From Pseudarthrobacter defluvii (GTDB lineage Bacteria > Actinomycetota > Actinomycetes > Actinomycetales > Micrococcaceae), in contig NZ_CP066362.1 of NCBI RefSeq assembly GCF_030323865.1, positions 620,001 to 684,000 on the forward strand: DNA of 64,000 nucleotides. The letters are read 5' to 3'. Shown here in pieces: positions 51,209 to 59,616 of the stretch. Positions within the stretch are counted from its first letter, which is position 1. Each line of letters opens with the position of its first letter. The notes under the pieces were generated by a model that did not search any database, had not been told where the DNA came from, and saw only the letters and a list, made by a program, of their open reading frames with translations. A program made the position numbers and the translations under genes.

Positions 51209-52369
51209 TCAGCTGGCGAGCCAGATGTCCGGACCGAAGACCTCGTAGTGGATCCGGGTGGCGGGGATGCCGGCGTTGATGGCCTCATTGCGGATGTTCT
51301 TCATGAACGGCAGCGGACCGCACAGGTAGAGGGAGGCGTTCGCGGGCAGGTCGACCTCGCGCAGGGACATGAAGCCCTCCTTGGCCCCGTCCACCGGCTT
51401 TTCCAGCCAGAGCTGCAGTTCGGCGCCGTCGAGGCGTTCCACGTCGTCCGTCATCTGGCTGCGCAGGGCCCAGCTATCCAGTGTGCTTTCGGCATGGAGC
51501 ACCAGGACCTGCCGGTCGGATCCGGACTCGGCAAGGAAACGGAGGATGGAAGCGGTGGGGGTGCAGCCGATGCCTGCAGAGGCCAGGACCACCGGGCCGT
51601 CGCCCTCCTTGAGCGTGATTTCGCCGTAAGGGTTGGAAATCTCGACGACGTCGCCCACCTGGACGGTGTTGTGCAGCACGGGTGAGACCTCGCCGCCGTC
51701 GTCCAGCTTGGTAGTAAAGGTGCGGCTGGTGCCGGCGTCGCCGGAGAGGGAGTACTGCCGGACCTGGCGCAGCCCGTCTGCAACGGCGACCTTGACGCTG
51801 ACGTACTGGCCGGGAAGGGCCGGGGTGACGGGGGTGTCGTCCGCGGGCTCCAGGGTGAAGGTCATGGACCCGGTTCCCGCGGGAGTCTTCGCGGCCACGC
51901 GCCAGGGAGTCCACATCTTATCGTTGGCCTGTGCAGCGTAGAGGCCCTTCTCGAGCTTGATCAGGGCGTCTGCCATGAGCCAGTACACCTCGGTCCAGGC
52001 TTCGGCGATCTCGGGGGTGATGACCTCGGCCAGGTCCTCGGCGATGGCTGCGAAGAGGTGCTCGTAGACCACCTGGTACTGCGGTTCGGTGATGCCCAGG
52101 GAGGCGTGGCGGTGGGCGATGCGCGACAGGACGGTTTCGGGCAGGGTGCCCGGGTTGTTCACCAGGTGGGTGGCGAAGGCAGCGATGCTGCCGGCGAGGG
52201 CCTGCTGCTGGTTGCCGGAGCGCTGGTTCGAGCGGCTGAACAAGCCATCCATCAGTTCTGGGTGCGCCGCGAAAAGGCGGGCGTAGAAGTTGGGAGTGAT
52301 GGATCCGATCCGGGAGCCGACCAGTGGCAGGGTGGCCTCGATGACGGGGCGGGACTTGTCCGAGAGCAT
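51209..52369 (-). CDS. hmp: Flavohemoglobin, nitric oxide dioxygenase
   Basis: 386 residues. Globin domain (about 1-140: LPLVGSRIGSITPNFYARLF, with proximal-His region IAHRHASLGITEPQYQ), FAD domain with RQYSLSG and YVSVKVAVADGL, and NAD domain GIGCTPTASILRFL ending in YLCGPLPFMKNIRNEAI and IHYEVFGP. It oxidises NO to nitrate with NAD(P)H. CAGGAG precedes the ATG at 52369; an extension to 52450 is rejected. The Rrf2-family regulator gene lies directly upstream. Confidence 0.96.
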   Translation of the reverse strand: MLSDKSRPVIEATLPLVGSRIGSITPNFYARLFAAHPELMDGLFSRSNQRSGNQQQALAGSIAAFATHLVNNPGTLPETVLSRIAHRHASLGITEPQYQVVYEHLFAAIAEDLAEVITPEIAEAWTEVYWLMADALIKLEKGLYAAQANDKMWTPWRVAAKTPAGTGSMTFTLEPADDTPVTPALPGQYVSVKVAVADGLRQVRQYSLSGDAGTSRTFTTKLDDGGEVSPVLHNTVQVGDVVEISNPYGEITLKEGDGPVVLASAGIGCTPTASILRFLAESGSDRQVLVLHAESTLDSWALRSQMTDDVERLDGAELQLWLEKPVDGAKEGFMSLREVDLPANASLYLCGPLPFMKNIRNEAINAGIPATRIHYEVFGPDIWLAS

Positions 52370-52426
52370 CTGTACTCCTGAGGTTATGGCCGGGGCCTTC
52401 GTCCGGCCGGAGGAAAACTCATATTT

Positions 52427-52442
52427 GAAATACGAGTATTTC
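52427..52442. promoter_or_regulatory. Palindrome in the hmp promoter region
   Basis: GAAATACGAGTATTTC, a 16-bp AT-rich dyad (AAATAC/GTATTT arms), 58 bp before the hmp start. Candidate NsrR-type operator given the adjacent regulator gene. Confidence 0.55.
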
Positions 52443-52450
52443 TGCCTCAT

Positions 52451-52467
52451 TTCTACACCTTGTAGAA
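52451..52467. promoter_or_regulatory. Second palindrome in the hmp promoter region
   Basis: TTCTACACCTTGTAGAA, a perfect dyad (TTCTACA/TGTAGAA, three-base centre), 8 bp beyond the first. Two adjacent sites of different sequence suggest two regulators or cooperative binding. Confidence 0.5.
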
Positions 52468-52508
52468 GTTTGAACCAAACTGATAGCGAGCGACCGGATA
52501 TGGGGAGG

Positions 52509-52958
52509 CTAGAGCCCGGCGCGGAGGCCGATCATCTGGAAAACGGGTGCCATCTGGCGGGCCTGCGGAAGGTCCCCGATGACCACCGAATCGAGCTCGG
52601 CGTAGAAGGCCTCGCGTGCGCGGGCCAAGGCGCCGCGCAGCCGGCACTCGTTGATGAGGGGGCAGTTTCCGGCGGGAGACACGCAGTCCGCGGGATCAGT
52701 GCGGCTATCGAGTTGCCGGAGGATCTGGCCTACTGTTGCGATCCGCCCCGCATGACTGAGCCGTGAACCTCCGGAGCGGCCGCGGACCACCTCGATCAGG
52801 CCCATGCTGCGCAGCTTGGCCATGGCCTTGCTGACGTGGTTGTAGGGCGTCCCCACCGAGTCCGCGATGCTCTGGGTCGTGAGCAGCGTTCCGTCGGGTA
52901 CGGCCGCGAGCACCATGAGCGCGCGCAGGCTGACGTCAGCAAAGGCATTGATCTTCAT
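52509..52958 (-). CDS. nsrR: Rrf2-family regulator, probable NO-sensing NsrR
   Basis: 149 residues. Winged HTH TTQSIADSVGTPYNHVSKAM, wing RSGGSRLSHA, and three Cys (C92, C99, C105) in DCVSPAGNCPLINECRLRG, the spacing of an NsrR iron-sulfur cluster. It lies upstream of hmp on the same strand, as NsrR does in streptomycetes. It should release the hmp promoter when NO attacks the cluster. Confidence 0.92.
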   Translation of the reverse strand: MKINAFADVSLRALMVLAAVPDGTLLTTQSIADSVGTPYNHVSKAMAKLRSMGLIEVVRGRSGGSRLSHAGRIATVGQILRQLDSRTDPADCVSPAGNCPLINECRLRGALARAREAFYAELDSVVIGDLPQARQMAPVFQMIGLRAGL

Positions 52959-52973
52959 GGCTGCAGTTCCGGT

Positions 52974-53471
52974 CTAGTCCACCCAGATAGTGGGCTCGCT
53001 GGCGTCCGCGCCCAGCTCGCCGAATTCCCAGGACTGGGTGGTGGCGTTGGCGGAGTAAGGCAGCACGGCTGCGAAGAGGGAGCCGTCCCGGTGTTCGGCG
53101 GCGACGTGGATGGCGTCCGAATCCTCCTCCACCAGGAGGATGTCGCAGACCACGGCCGCCGCACGGAAGTCGTCACGGTTCTGGCGCAGGAGTGCCTGCA
53201 GGTCGCCGATCATGGCGTCGGCGTCGAAGTCCCCGTCCGTGCCTTCCCCGGCATCCGCCGGGGAGACGGCAACCAGCCGCACCTCGCCGTCGTTCTGGAC
53301 TGTCAGTGCGAAGGGCAGGAAGCCGCCATTGCGCTGGAGCTGCTCCTGGGCCGCGCTGACGCCTGTGCCCAGGAGATTCTCCAGGTCAGTTGCCGTGGCT
53401 TCGGAGACGGAATCGCGCCAGCTGTCCTGCCCGCCGTTGCCGTCCGCTGCCTGCCCCGTGTTGTCGGTCAT
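52974..53471 (-). CDS. Protein of unknown function
   Basis: 165 residues, acidic, no signal peptide. Pattern FLPFALTVQNDGEVRLVAV, MIGDLQALLRQNRDDFRAAA, DILLVEEDSDAIHVAAEHRD suggests a small alpha/beta fold of a type seen as an uncharacterised cytoplasmic family. The family is not recognised. It starts 6 bp after the phosphomannomutase stop and is probably co-transcribed with it. Confidence 0.78.
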   Translation of the reverse strand: MTDNTGQAADGNGGQDSWRDSVSEATATDLENLLGTGVSAAQEQLQRNGGFLPFALTVQNDGEVRLVAVSPADAGEGTDGDFDADAMIGDLQALLRQNRDDFRAAAVVCDILLVEEDSDAIHVAAEHRDGSLFAAVLPYSANATTQSWEFGELGADASEPTIWVD

Positions 53472-53477
53472 CCGGTC

Positions 53478-54896
53478 CTAGGCCCGCACCAGGGAGAGGA
53501 CGCGGTCGCGGATGCGTTCCATGGTGGCCCGGTCCGTGGCCTCGGCGTTGAGCCGCAGGAACGGTTCGGTGTTGGACGGGCGCAGGTTGAACCAGTAGCT
53601 GCCGTCGCTGGCCGTGAACGTGCTGCCGTCCAGCGTGTCGATAGTGAGGTCCTCGTCCGCGAAGGCCTGGCGCACGCGCTCCACCGCTGCCGGCTTGTCC
53701 TCCACCTCGGAGTTGATCTCGCCGGAGCTGACGTAGGGCTCGTACTCGCGGGCCAGGTCGGAAAGCGGGCCCTCCTGCTCGCCGAGGGCCGCCAGGACGT
53801 GCATGGCGGCCAGCATGCCGGTGTCCGCGTTCCAGAAGTCGCGGAAGTAGAAGTGCGCGGAGTGCTCGCCGCCAAACACGGCACCTTCCTTGGCCATGAC
53901 TGCCTTGATGAAGGAGTGGCCCACGCGCGTGCGGACCGCGCGGCCGCCGTCGTGCTCCACCAGTTCCGCGACGGCGCGGGAGGTGAGCAGGTTGTGGATG
54001 ATGCTGGGCGTTTCCTCGCCCTGGGCCTTGGCCCGGGCAATTTCGCGGCGGGCCACCATGCCGGTAATGGCCGACGGCGACACGGGCTCGCCCTTTTCAT
54101 CGATGACGAAGCAGCGGTCGGCGTCGCCGTCGAACGCCAGGCCGATGTCCGCTCCGTGCTCAATCACTGCGGCCTGCAGGTCGCGGAGGTTTTCCGGCTC
54201 CAGCGGGTTGGCCGGGTGGTTGGGGAAGGAACCGTCCAGTTCGAAGTACAGCGGGACGATGTCGAAAGGCAGCTTGGGCAGCAGTGCGTCGCCCAGGACC
54301 GCCGGCGTGGTCAGCCCGGCCATGCCGTTGCCTGCGTCCACCACTACTTTCAGGGGACGGGAGGCGGAGAGGTCAACGAGCTTGCGGAGGTACTCGGAGT
54401 AGTCCTTCAGCACGTCGCGCACGCTGATGAGGCCCTTGGTGCCGGCAGCCGGAATGGACCGGGAGTTCAGGTACTGCTCGGCGAGCGCCTGGATGTCCTT
54501 GAGGCCCGTTTCGGAGGAGATGGGCACGGCGCCTGCCTTGGCCATCTTGATGCCGTTGTACTCGGCAGGGTTGTGACTGGCGGTGAAGGTTGCCCCGGCG
54601 CGGTTGAGGAAACCGCAGGCGAAGTACAGTTCGTCCGTGGAGATCAGGTCCAGCAGCTCAACGTTGGCACCGCGCCTTGCCGCTCCGTTGGCGAAGGCCT
54701 TGGTGAACTCGGGGGAGGAGGGGCGCATGTCGCCGCCCACCACGATGGTCTCGCCCTCAAGCTGCAGGACATCCACGAACGCGGCACCCACGGCTTCGAC
54801 GATTTCGGCGGTGATCGACTCGCCTACGATCCCACGGACGTCGTAGGCCTTGAAGGAGGCCGAGAGATCAAATGTCGTTGTCTGTTCGCTAGTCAC
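53478..54896 (-). CDS. Phosphomannomutase/phosphoglucomutase
   Basis: 472 residues. Phosphoserine loop TASHNPAEYNG, metal loop DGDADRCFV, sugar-binding loop GEHSAHFYF, phosphate-binding RPSNTEPFLRL. It interconverts hexose 6- and 1-phosphates for cell wall and nucleotide-sugar supply. The GTG at 54896 is chosen because TAAGAT lies 7 bp upstream with TTGGCC 16 bp before it, a promoter placing the start at or near the mRNA end. An upstream ATG at 54923 would fall within that promoter. Confidence 0.95.
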   Translation of the reverse strand: MTSEQTTTFDLSASFKAYDVRGIVGESITAEIVEAVGAAFVDVLQLEGETIVVGGDMRPSSPEFTKAFANGAARRGANVELLDLISTDELYFACGFLNRAGATFTASHNPAEYNGIKMAKAGAVPISSETGLKDIQALAEQYLNSRSIPAAGTKGLISVRDVLKDYSEYLRKLVDLSASRPLKVVVDAGNGMAGLTTPAVLGDALLPKLPFDIVPLYFELDGSFPNHPANPLEPENLRDLQAAVIEHGADIGLAFDGDADRCFVIDEKGEPVSPSAITGMVARREIARAKAQGEETPSIIHNLLTSRAVAELVEHDGGRAVRTRVGHSFIKAVMAKEGAVFGGEHSAHFYFRDFWNADTGMLAAMHVLAALGEQEGPLSDLAREYEPYVSSGEINSEVEDKPAAVERVRQAFADEDLTIDTLDGSTFTASDGSYWFNLRPSNTEPFLRLNAEATDRATMERIRDRVLSLVRA

Positions 54897-54902
54897 GGGC
54901 TT

Positions 54903-54931
54903 TATCTTACGTGTGCGGCGCATGTGGCCAA
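54903..54931 (-). promoter_or_regulatory. Promoter of leaderless phosphomannomutase gene
   Basis: Minus strand: -35 TTGGCC, 16-bp spacer, -10 TAAGAT (about 54904-54909), 7 bp before the GTG start at 54896. Confidence 0.6.
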
Positions 54932-55046
54932 GGGGACTTTGGCAGAACTTGCGTAACAGCTCTGCTTTGTAGCGGGTGCCGGGCCCGTTTCCACATGGCG
55001 GCGCGACGCTGTGCGGGGTGTCGGAGGGTGCTGGGATACTGAATCA

Positions 55047-57248
55047 ATGGCCAATAACCAGTACGCTTCCCCAGTTTCCGCCGCCGCAGTTGCCACGGCA
55101 GGTCCGGACGCGCCCGGGACCGCCACGCATGCCGAGGCGCTTGAGGTGCTTCGCGGGCTGGTGGGCAACCCGGGCGCCGTCTTCCACGAGGGCCAGTTCG
55201 AGGCCATCGAGGCATTGGTCGACGGCGGGCGGCGAGCTTTGGTGGTCCAGCGCACCGGCTGGGGCAAGTCAGCCGTGTACTTCGTGGCGTCCCTCCTGCT
55301 GCGGCGCCGCGGAGCCGGGCCCACCCTGATCGTTTCGCCCCTGCTTGCCCTGATGCGCGACCAGGTGGCCGCTGCCGCCCGGGCGGGGGTTCGCGCCGTG
55401 GCCATCAACTCCGCCAACCAGTTGGAGTGGGATACCGTCCGCGAGCAGCTGGCCGCCGATGAGGTTGATGTCCTCCTGGTCTCCCCGGAACGGCTCACCA
55501 ACCCGGCATTCCGGGAGACCCAGTTGCCCGAACTCCTCCGCCGCACCGGGCTGCTGGTCATCGACGAGGCCCACTGCATTTCCGACTGGGGCCACGACTT
55601 CCGTCCCGATTACCGCCGCATCGCGGACCTCATCACGCGGCTGCCGGATTCGGTGCCGGTCCTGGCCACCACCGCCACGGCCAACTCCCGGGTGGTGCAC
55701 GATATCGAAGAGCAGCTCGGTGCGGGGGTCCTGACCATCCGCGGCTCCCTGGGCCGTGACTCGCTGCGGCTGGGGGTCCTGTCGCTGCCGGACTCCAAGG
55801 CGCGCCTGGGATGGCTGCTGACCCACCTGGCCGATCTTCCCGGCAGCGGCATCATCTACACCCTGACCGTTTCCGCTGCGGAGGACACCGCCAGGCTGCT
55901 GTCCGAGGCAGGACACAATGTGCTTGCCTATACCGGGCGGACCGATCCGGCGGACCGGGAACGGGCAGAGCAGCTGTTGAAGGACAACCAGGTCAAGGCG
56001 CTGGTGGCCACTTCCGCCCTCGGCATGGGCTTCGACAAGCCGGACCTTGGCTTCGTCGTCCACCTCGGCGCGCCGTCCTCGCCGGTGGCGTACTACCAGC
56101 AGGTGGGCCGCGCCGGCCGTGGCGCTGCCAACGCCGATGTCCTGCTGCTGCCAGGCTCCGAGGACCGGGAAATCTGGCAATACTTCGCCACCGCGTCCAT
56201 GCCGTCGGAGGAGAAGGCAGCGGCCGTGCTGACGGCGCTGGCCGAGGCCGGTACCGCGCTGTCAACGGTGGCCCTGGAGGCCAGGGTGGACCTTCGCCGC
56301 ACGCCGCTGGATCTGCTGCTGAAGGTACTGTCAGTGGACGGCGCTGTTGAACGGGTCGGCGGAGGCTGGCGGTCCACGGGCCAGCCGTGGGTTTACGACG
56401 CGGAGCGGTACAGCCGCATCGCCGAGGCCCGCGTGGACGAGCAGGACTCCATGGTGATCTATCAGGACACCGCAGGCTGCCGGATGGAATACATCACCTC
56501 CGTCCTGGATGACGAGACAGCCCGTCCCTGCGGCCGCTGTGACAACTGTGCGGGCCGCTGGTTCCCGGCAGACGTTGCCGCGGACGCTACAGCGGCGGCA
56601 GGCCAGACCTTGAGCAGGGCAGGAGGCGTCCTGGAACCGCGGCTGCAGTGGCCCAGCGGCATGGACCGTTTGGGAGTTCCGGTGAAAGGCAAACTCAAGC
56701 CGGGCGAAGGCCTGGCGGAGGGACGCGTCCTGGCCCGGCTGACGGATCTTGGGTGGGGCGGTGCCCTGCGGGAGCTGTTTGCCGCCGGTGCGGAGGACCG
56801 GCCGGTGGACCCTGCGATGCTCCAGGCATGTGTGCAGGTCCTGCGGGAATGGGGAACCGGGGACAGCCGGAACCCGGGTTGGAGTGGGGCGGGCCGGCCT
56901 GCCGCCATTATTGGTGTCCCGTCGCGGAGCAAGCCGCAGCTGGTGGGCTCACTGGCCCGGGGAATCTCCGATATTGGGCGCATCCCCTACCTGGGCGAGC
57001 TGCAGTTGGCGCACGGTGGGCCTACCGGCGGCCGCGGCGGCAACAGCGCCTACAGGCTGGCAGGGGTTTGGGACCGGTTGGTGGTGGGTCCTGAACTTGG
57101 CGCAGCCCTGCAGTCGGTCCAGGGCCAGAGCGTGATGCTGATCGATGACCTTGCCGACAGCCGGTGGACCCTTACCGTCGCGGGGCGCGCCCTCCGGCAG
57201 GCCGGGGCGGGTGCGGTGCTTCCCCTGGTTCTGGCGCAGGCAGGCTGA
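55047..57248 (+). CDS. recQ: RecQ-family ATP-dependent DNA helicase with C-terminal phosphoribosyltransferase-like region
   Basis: 733 residues. Helicase motifs: Walker A RTGWGKSAVYF, DEAH box VIDEAHCISDWGHDFRPDYR, motif III LATTATANSRVV, and motifs V/VI in GMGFDKPDLGFVVH and YYQQVGRAGRG. A zinc-binding segment (YITSVLDDETARPCGRC, DNCAG) follows. The C-terminal ~75 residues end in VMLIDDLADSRWTLTVAGRA, which looks like the PRPP loop of type I phosphoribosyltransferases (ComF-like). The start at 55047 is favoured by GATACT 6 bp upstream. Its 3' end overlaps the convergent MFS gene by 77 bp. Confidence 0.93.
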   Translation: MANNQYASPVSAAAVATAGPDAPGTATHAEALEVLRGLVGNPGAVFHEGQFEAIEALVDGGRRALVVQRTGWGKSAVYFVASLLLRRRGAGPTLIVSPLLALMRDQVAAAARAGVRAVAINSANQLEWDTVREQLAADEVDVLLVSPERLTNPAFRETQLPELLRRTGLLVIDEAHCISDWGHDFRPDYRRIADLITRLPDSVPVLATTATANSRVVHDIEEQLGAGVLTIRGSLGRDSLRLGVLSLPDSKARLGWLLTHLADLPGSGIIYTLTVSAAEDTARLLSEAGHNVLAYTGRTDPADRERAEQLLKDNQVKALVATSALGMGFDKPDLGFVVHLGAPSSPVAYYQQVGRAGRGAANADVLLLPGSEDREIWQYFATASMPSEEKAAAVLTALAEAGTALSTVALEARVDLRRTPLDLLLKVLSVDGAVERVGGGWRSTGQPWVYDAERYSRIAEARVDEQDSMVIYQDTAGCRMEYITSVLDDETARPCGRCDNCAGRWFPADVAADATAAAGQTLSRAGGVLEPRLQWPSGMDRLGVPVKGKLKPGEGLAEGRVLARLTDLGWGGALRELFAAGAEDRPVDPAMLQACVQVLREWGTGDSRNPGWSGAGRPAAIIGVPSRSKPQLVGSLARGISDIGRIPYLGELQLAHGGPTGGRGGNSAYRLAGVWDRLVVGPELGAALQSVQGQSVMLIDDLADSRWTLTVAGRALRQAGAGAVLPLVLAQAG

Positions 57249-58773
57249 CCGCGGGCTGGGTGCTGCCGGCTTGGGCAGGCTTGGACACGGCGTCGGTGCC
57301 GGAGGCGGTTGGCTGCGCGGCCCCGTCTGCGCCGGTACCGGGTTTGGGGGACTGGTCCCGCTGGCTCACTGCCGCCCCGGCGTGCCGGGGGAGCAGCAGG
57401 CTGTCCGCCGTGCTGGCGAGCATCAGGACGGCCATTGCCAGGAACGCGCCACGGAAGGGCCCGGCCGGATCCTGTGGGACCAGCGCCGGGCCGTTGAAGG
57501 TTCGGATGAGCAGGGCTGCGAGGGCGATGCCCGAACCGGTGCCCAATTGCACGATCGTGGCTGAAACCGTATTGGCGGACGTGAGTTGTGCCGGCGGGAT
57601 GTCCGCGTACTGGACCGACGCGTACGCCGAAAAGCCGATGGAGCGGAAGGCGCCGCTGCATACCAGCAGTACGAACATCAGTGCTTCCGGAGTCTCCGCC
57701 GTCAGGAAGGCGCAGAGGGCGAAGGTGATGGCTGATGCCACGGAAGCGAACACCAGCATTGCCTTGAACCCGAACTTCCGGATCAGCGGGGTGGTGGCGG
57801 GCTTGATCCCGATGTTTCCGACGAATACCGCTGCCACCATGGCACCAGCCTGCAGCGGTGACCAGCCGAACCCCGTCTGGAACATCAGCGGCAGCAGGAA
57901 CGGGACCGAGCTGATGGTCACCCGGTACATGAACCCGCCGGTGGCCATGGCCCGGAACGTCCGGGCGTGGAAAACCTGGAGATTGAACAGGGGGTGGGGG
58001 GCCCGGCGCATCCAGAGCACGGCGGCGGTTAGTGCTGCGGCTCCGGCCAGCGCGCTGATTCCGGCCCAGGGCAGCTCCGGATGGCTGCTGGCCAGCTCCA
58101 GGCCGGCCACCAAGGCACCCACCCCGACGGTGGTCAGCGCCATGCCGGTCCAGTCCAGCCGTCGGCCGGGATCTCCCGGCGTTACCGGAACCAGGCGCAG
58201 GGCAGCGGCAAACGCTGCTGCGCCGAGGGGGAGGTTCACCAGGAAGATCCAGTGCCATGACAGGTAGGTGGTGAGCGCGCCGCCCACCAGCGGCGCAAGG
58301 ACCGGTGCGAGGAGCCCCGGCCACACCAGGAATGCGGTGGCCCGAAGCAGCTCGGACTTCGGGGTACCGCGCAGGACCACCAGGGTTCCCACCGGGACCA
58401 TCATGGCCCCGCCGGCTCCTTGGGCGATGCGGCTCAGGGTCAGCGTGGCCAGGTCCTGGCTCAGGGCGCAGGCCAGCGAAGCGACGGTGAACACGGCGAT
58501 GGCGGCACAGAAGATCCGCCTGGCACCGAACCGTTCAGCCAGCCAGCCGCTGATCGGAATTCCAACAGCCACTGTCAGGAGGTAGGCCGTCATGGTGATG
58601 TTGACGTCGGCAGCGGGGATGGCGAAGTCCGCCGCGATGCTGGGAATGGCAGTAGTGAGGACCGTGCCGTCCAGGAATTCCATGAAGAAGGTCGCCGCCA
58701 CCAGGAGCGCCAGGCGAGGGTTCCATCCTGAACGGGTGCCGTCCGGCTGCTGTGGGTTGCTGCGTGCCGCCAT
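57172..58773 (-). CDS. DHA2-family multidrug exporter (MFS)
   Basis: 533 residues, 13-14 membrane helices. Motif A GWLAERFGARRIFCAAI and the antiporter motif LVPVTPGDPGRRL-like loops are visible; the first helix segment FFMEFLDGTVLTTAIPSIA is typical of EmrB/QacA exporters. The Pro/Ala-rich tail (after HAGAAVSQRDQ) is not membrane-embedded and overlaps recQ antisense by 77 bp. CAGGAT lies 6 bp before the ATG. Confidence 0.9.
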   Translation of the reverse strand: MAARSNPQQPDGTRSGWNPRLALLVAATFFMEFLDGTVLTTAIPSIAADFAIPAADVNITMTAYLLTVAVGIPISGWLAERFGARRIFCAAIAVFTVASLACALSQDLATLTLSRIAQGAGGAMMVPVGTLVVLRGTPKSELLRATAFLVWPGLLAPVLAPLVGGALTTYLSWHWIFLVNLPLGAAAFAAALRLVPVTPGDPGRRLDWTGMALTTVGVGALVAGLELASSHPELPWAGISALAGAAALTAAVLWMRRAPHPLFNLQVFHARTFRAMATGGFMYRVTISSVPFLLPLMFQTGFGWSPLQAGAMVAAVFVGNIGIKPATTPLIRKFGFKAMLVFASVASAITFALCAFLTAETPEALMFVLLVCSGAFRSIGFSAYASVQYADIPPAQLTSANTVSATIVQLGTGSGIALAALLIRTFNGPALVPQDPAGPFRGAFLAMAVLMLASTADSLLLPRHAGAAVSQRDQSPKPGTGADGAAQPTASGTDAVSKPAQAGSTQPAVSLPAPEPGEAPHPPRPAGGRAPRR

Positions 58774-58862
58774 GGGCTAATCCTGCCACCGCGGCATCAA
58801 CTGGCGCCCTGCACGTCCGTGTGCTGGACAGCGCGTTCCCGGAAAGTGCCGGTTAACGCAAA

Positions 58863-58886
58863 AGGCCCCGGTCCGAGGACCGGGGC
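58863..58886 (-). terminator. Terminator after tRNA-Ser(GCT)
   Basis: GGCCCCGGT and ACCGGGGCC form a hairpin (58863-58886), preceded on the plus strand by AAAA, which reads as a T-run on the tRNA's minus strand. Confidence 0.75.
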
Positions 58887-58891
58887 CAAAC

Positions 58892-58981
58892 GCGGAGACG
58901 GGGGGATTTGAACCCCCGGTCGAGTTTAACCCCGACCCTTCATTAGCAGTGAAGTCCATTCGGCCGCTCTGGCACGTCTCC
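58892..58981 (-). tRNA. tRNA-Ser (anticodon GCT)
   Basis: Minus-strand class II cloverleaf: acceptor GGAGACG/CGTCTCC, anticodon stem CTTCA/TGAAG with loop CTGCTAA (anticodon GCT), long variable arm, T-arm GGGTTCAAATCCC. It reads AGC and AGU. CCA not encoded. Confidence 0.93.
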
Positions 58982-59080
58982 AATTGCTATTGCTAGCCCA
59001 CCAAGGATACGCAGATCCGGCCATGCAGCGCAAAACGGTTCCCGCCATTGACCGAGCCCGGTACTGCAGGCGTGCTGCCC

Positions 59081-59611
59081 TTACAGGAAATGTTGGGCCG
59101 GGCGAACCATGCGGATCTCGGGCAGGTTCTCCCAGTCAGCCAGGACGTCCTCGGCCCCGTCGGGTTCAAAGCCGAAACGCCGGTAGAAGCCGATGGCCCT
59201 GCTGTTGCCGGCCGCCACCCACAGGCTCGCCGCGCTGGTGCCGATGGCCGCCTCCAGCAAACGGCCGCCCAGCCCAAGGCCCTGGTGTGAGGCCAGTAGA
59301 TAGAGGCCCCAGAGTTCCAGGTCTCCGGACGACGGCGGCGGGTGGCCTTCCGGGGAACCGGGGGCAGGCAACCGGCGGGCGCCGGCGAACCCAACGACTG
59401 TCCCGCCGTCGCACGCCACCCAGGCCTCGGCAGGCTCCGGGCGGTCCAGCAGGTGGCGCCACAGCCGCAGCCGGCCCGCCGGATCCACTGCAGCCAGGAA
59501 GGCGTCGGACAGCATCCCCCGGTACGTTTCCTGCCAGCAGAGGACATGCACCTGGGAAAGCCGCTCAATGTCGCCGGCGCCTGCCCGCCGGACCGTCAGG
59601 GCAGAATGCAA
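59081..59611 (-). CDS. GNAT-family acetyltransferase
   Basis: About 176 residues. GNAT pattern: VRRAGAGDIERLSQVHVLCW, strand 4 WGLYLLASHQGLGLGGRLLE with the acetyl-CoA loop (QGLGLGGRL), and NSRAIGFYRRFGFEPDG. No ATG is available in the frame near the right place; a TTG at 59611, 5 bp after the upstream peptidase stop, is the best start, with weak AGG. Tight coupling to the peptidase gene. The acceptor is unknown. Confidence 0.75.
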   Translation of the reverse strand: MHSALTVRRAGAGDIERLSQVHVLCWQETYRGMLSDAFLAAVDPAGRLRLWRHLLDRPEPAEAWVACDGGTVVGFAGARRLPAPGSPEGHPPPSSGDLELWGLYLLASHQGLGLGGRLLEAAIGTSAASLWVAAGNSRAIGFYRRFGFEPDGAEDVLADWENLPEIRMVRPAQHFL

Positions 59612-59616
59612 AGCGT

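Noticed and set aside
52836..54956. 706-codon plus-strand frame opposite nsrR, the unknown protein and the phosphomutase
   Set aside because: It spans three real minus-strand genes and is Val/Gly/Arg-rich, as expected for an antisense frame of C-rich codons.
57050..58324. 424-codon minus-strand frame overlapping the MFS gene in another frame
   Set aside because: Arg/Gly/His-rich shadow on the same strand as the well-supported exporter frame.
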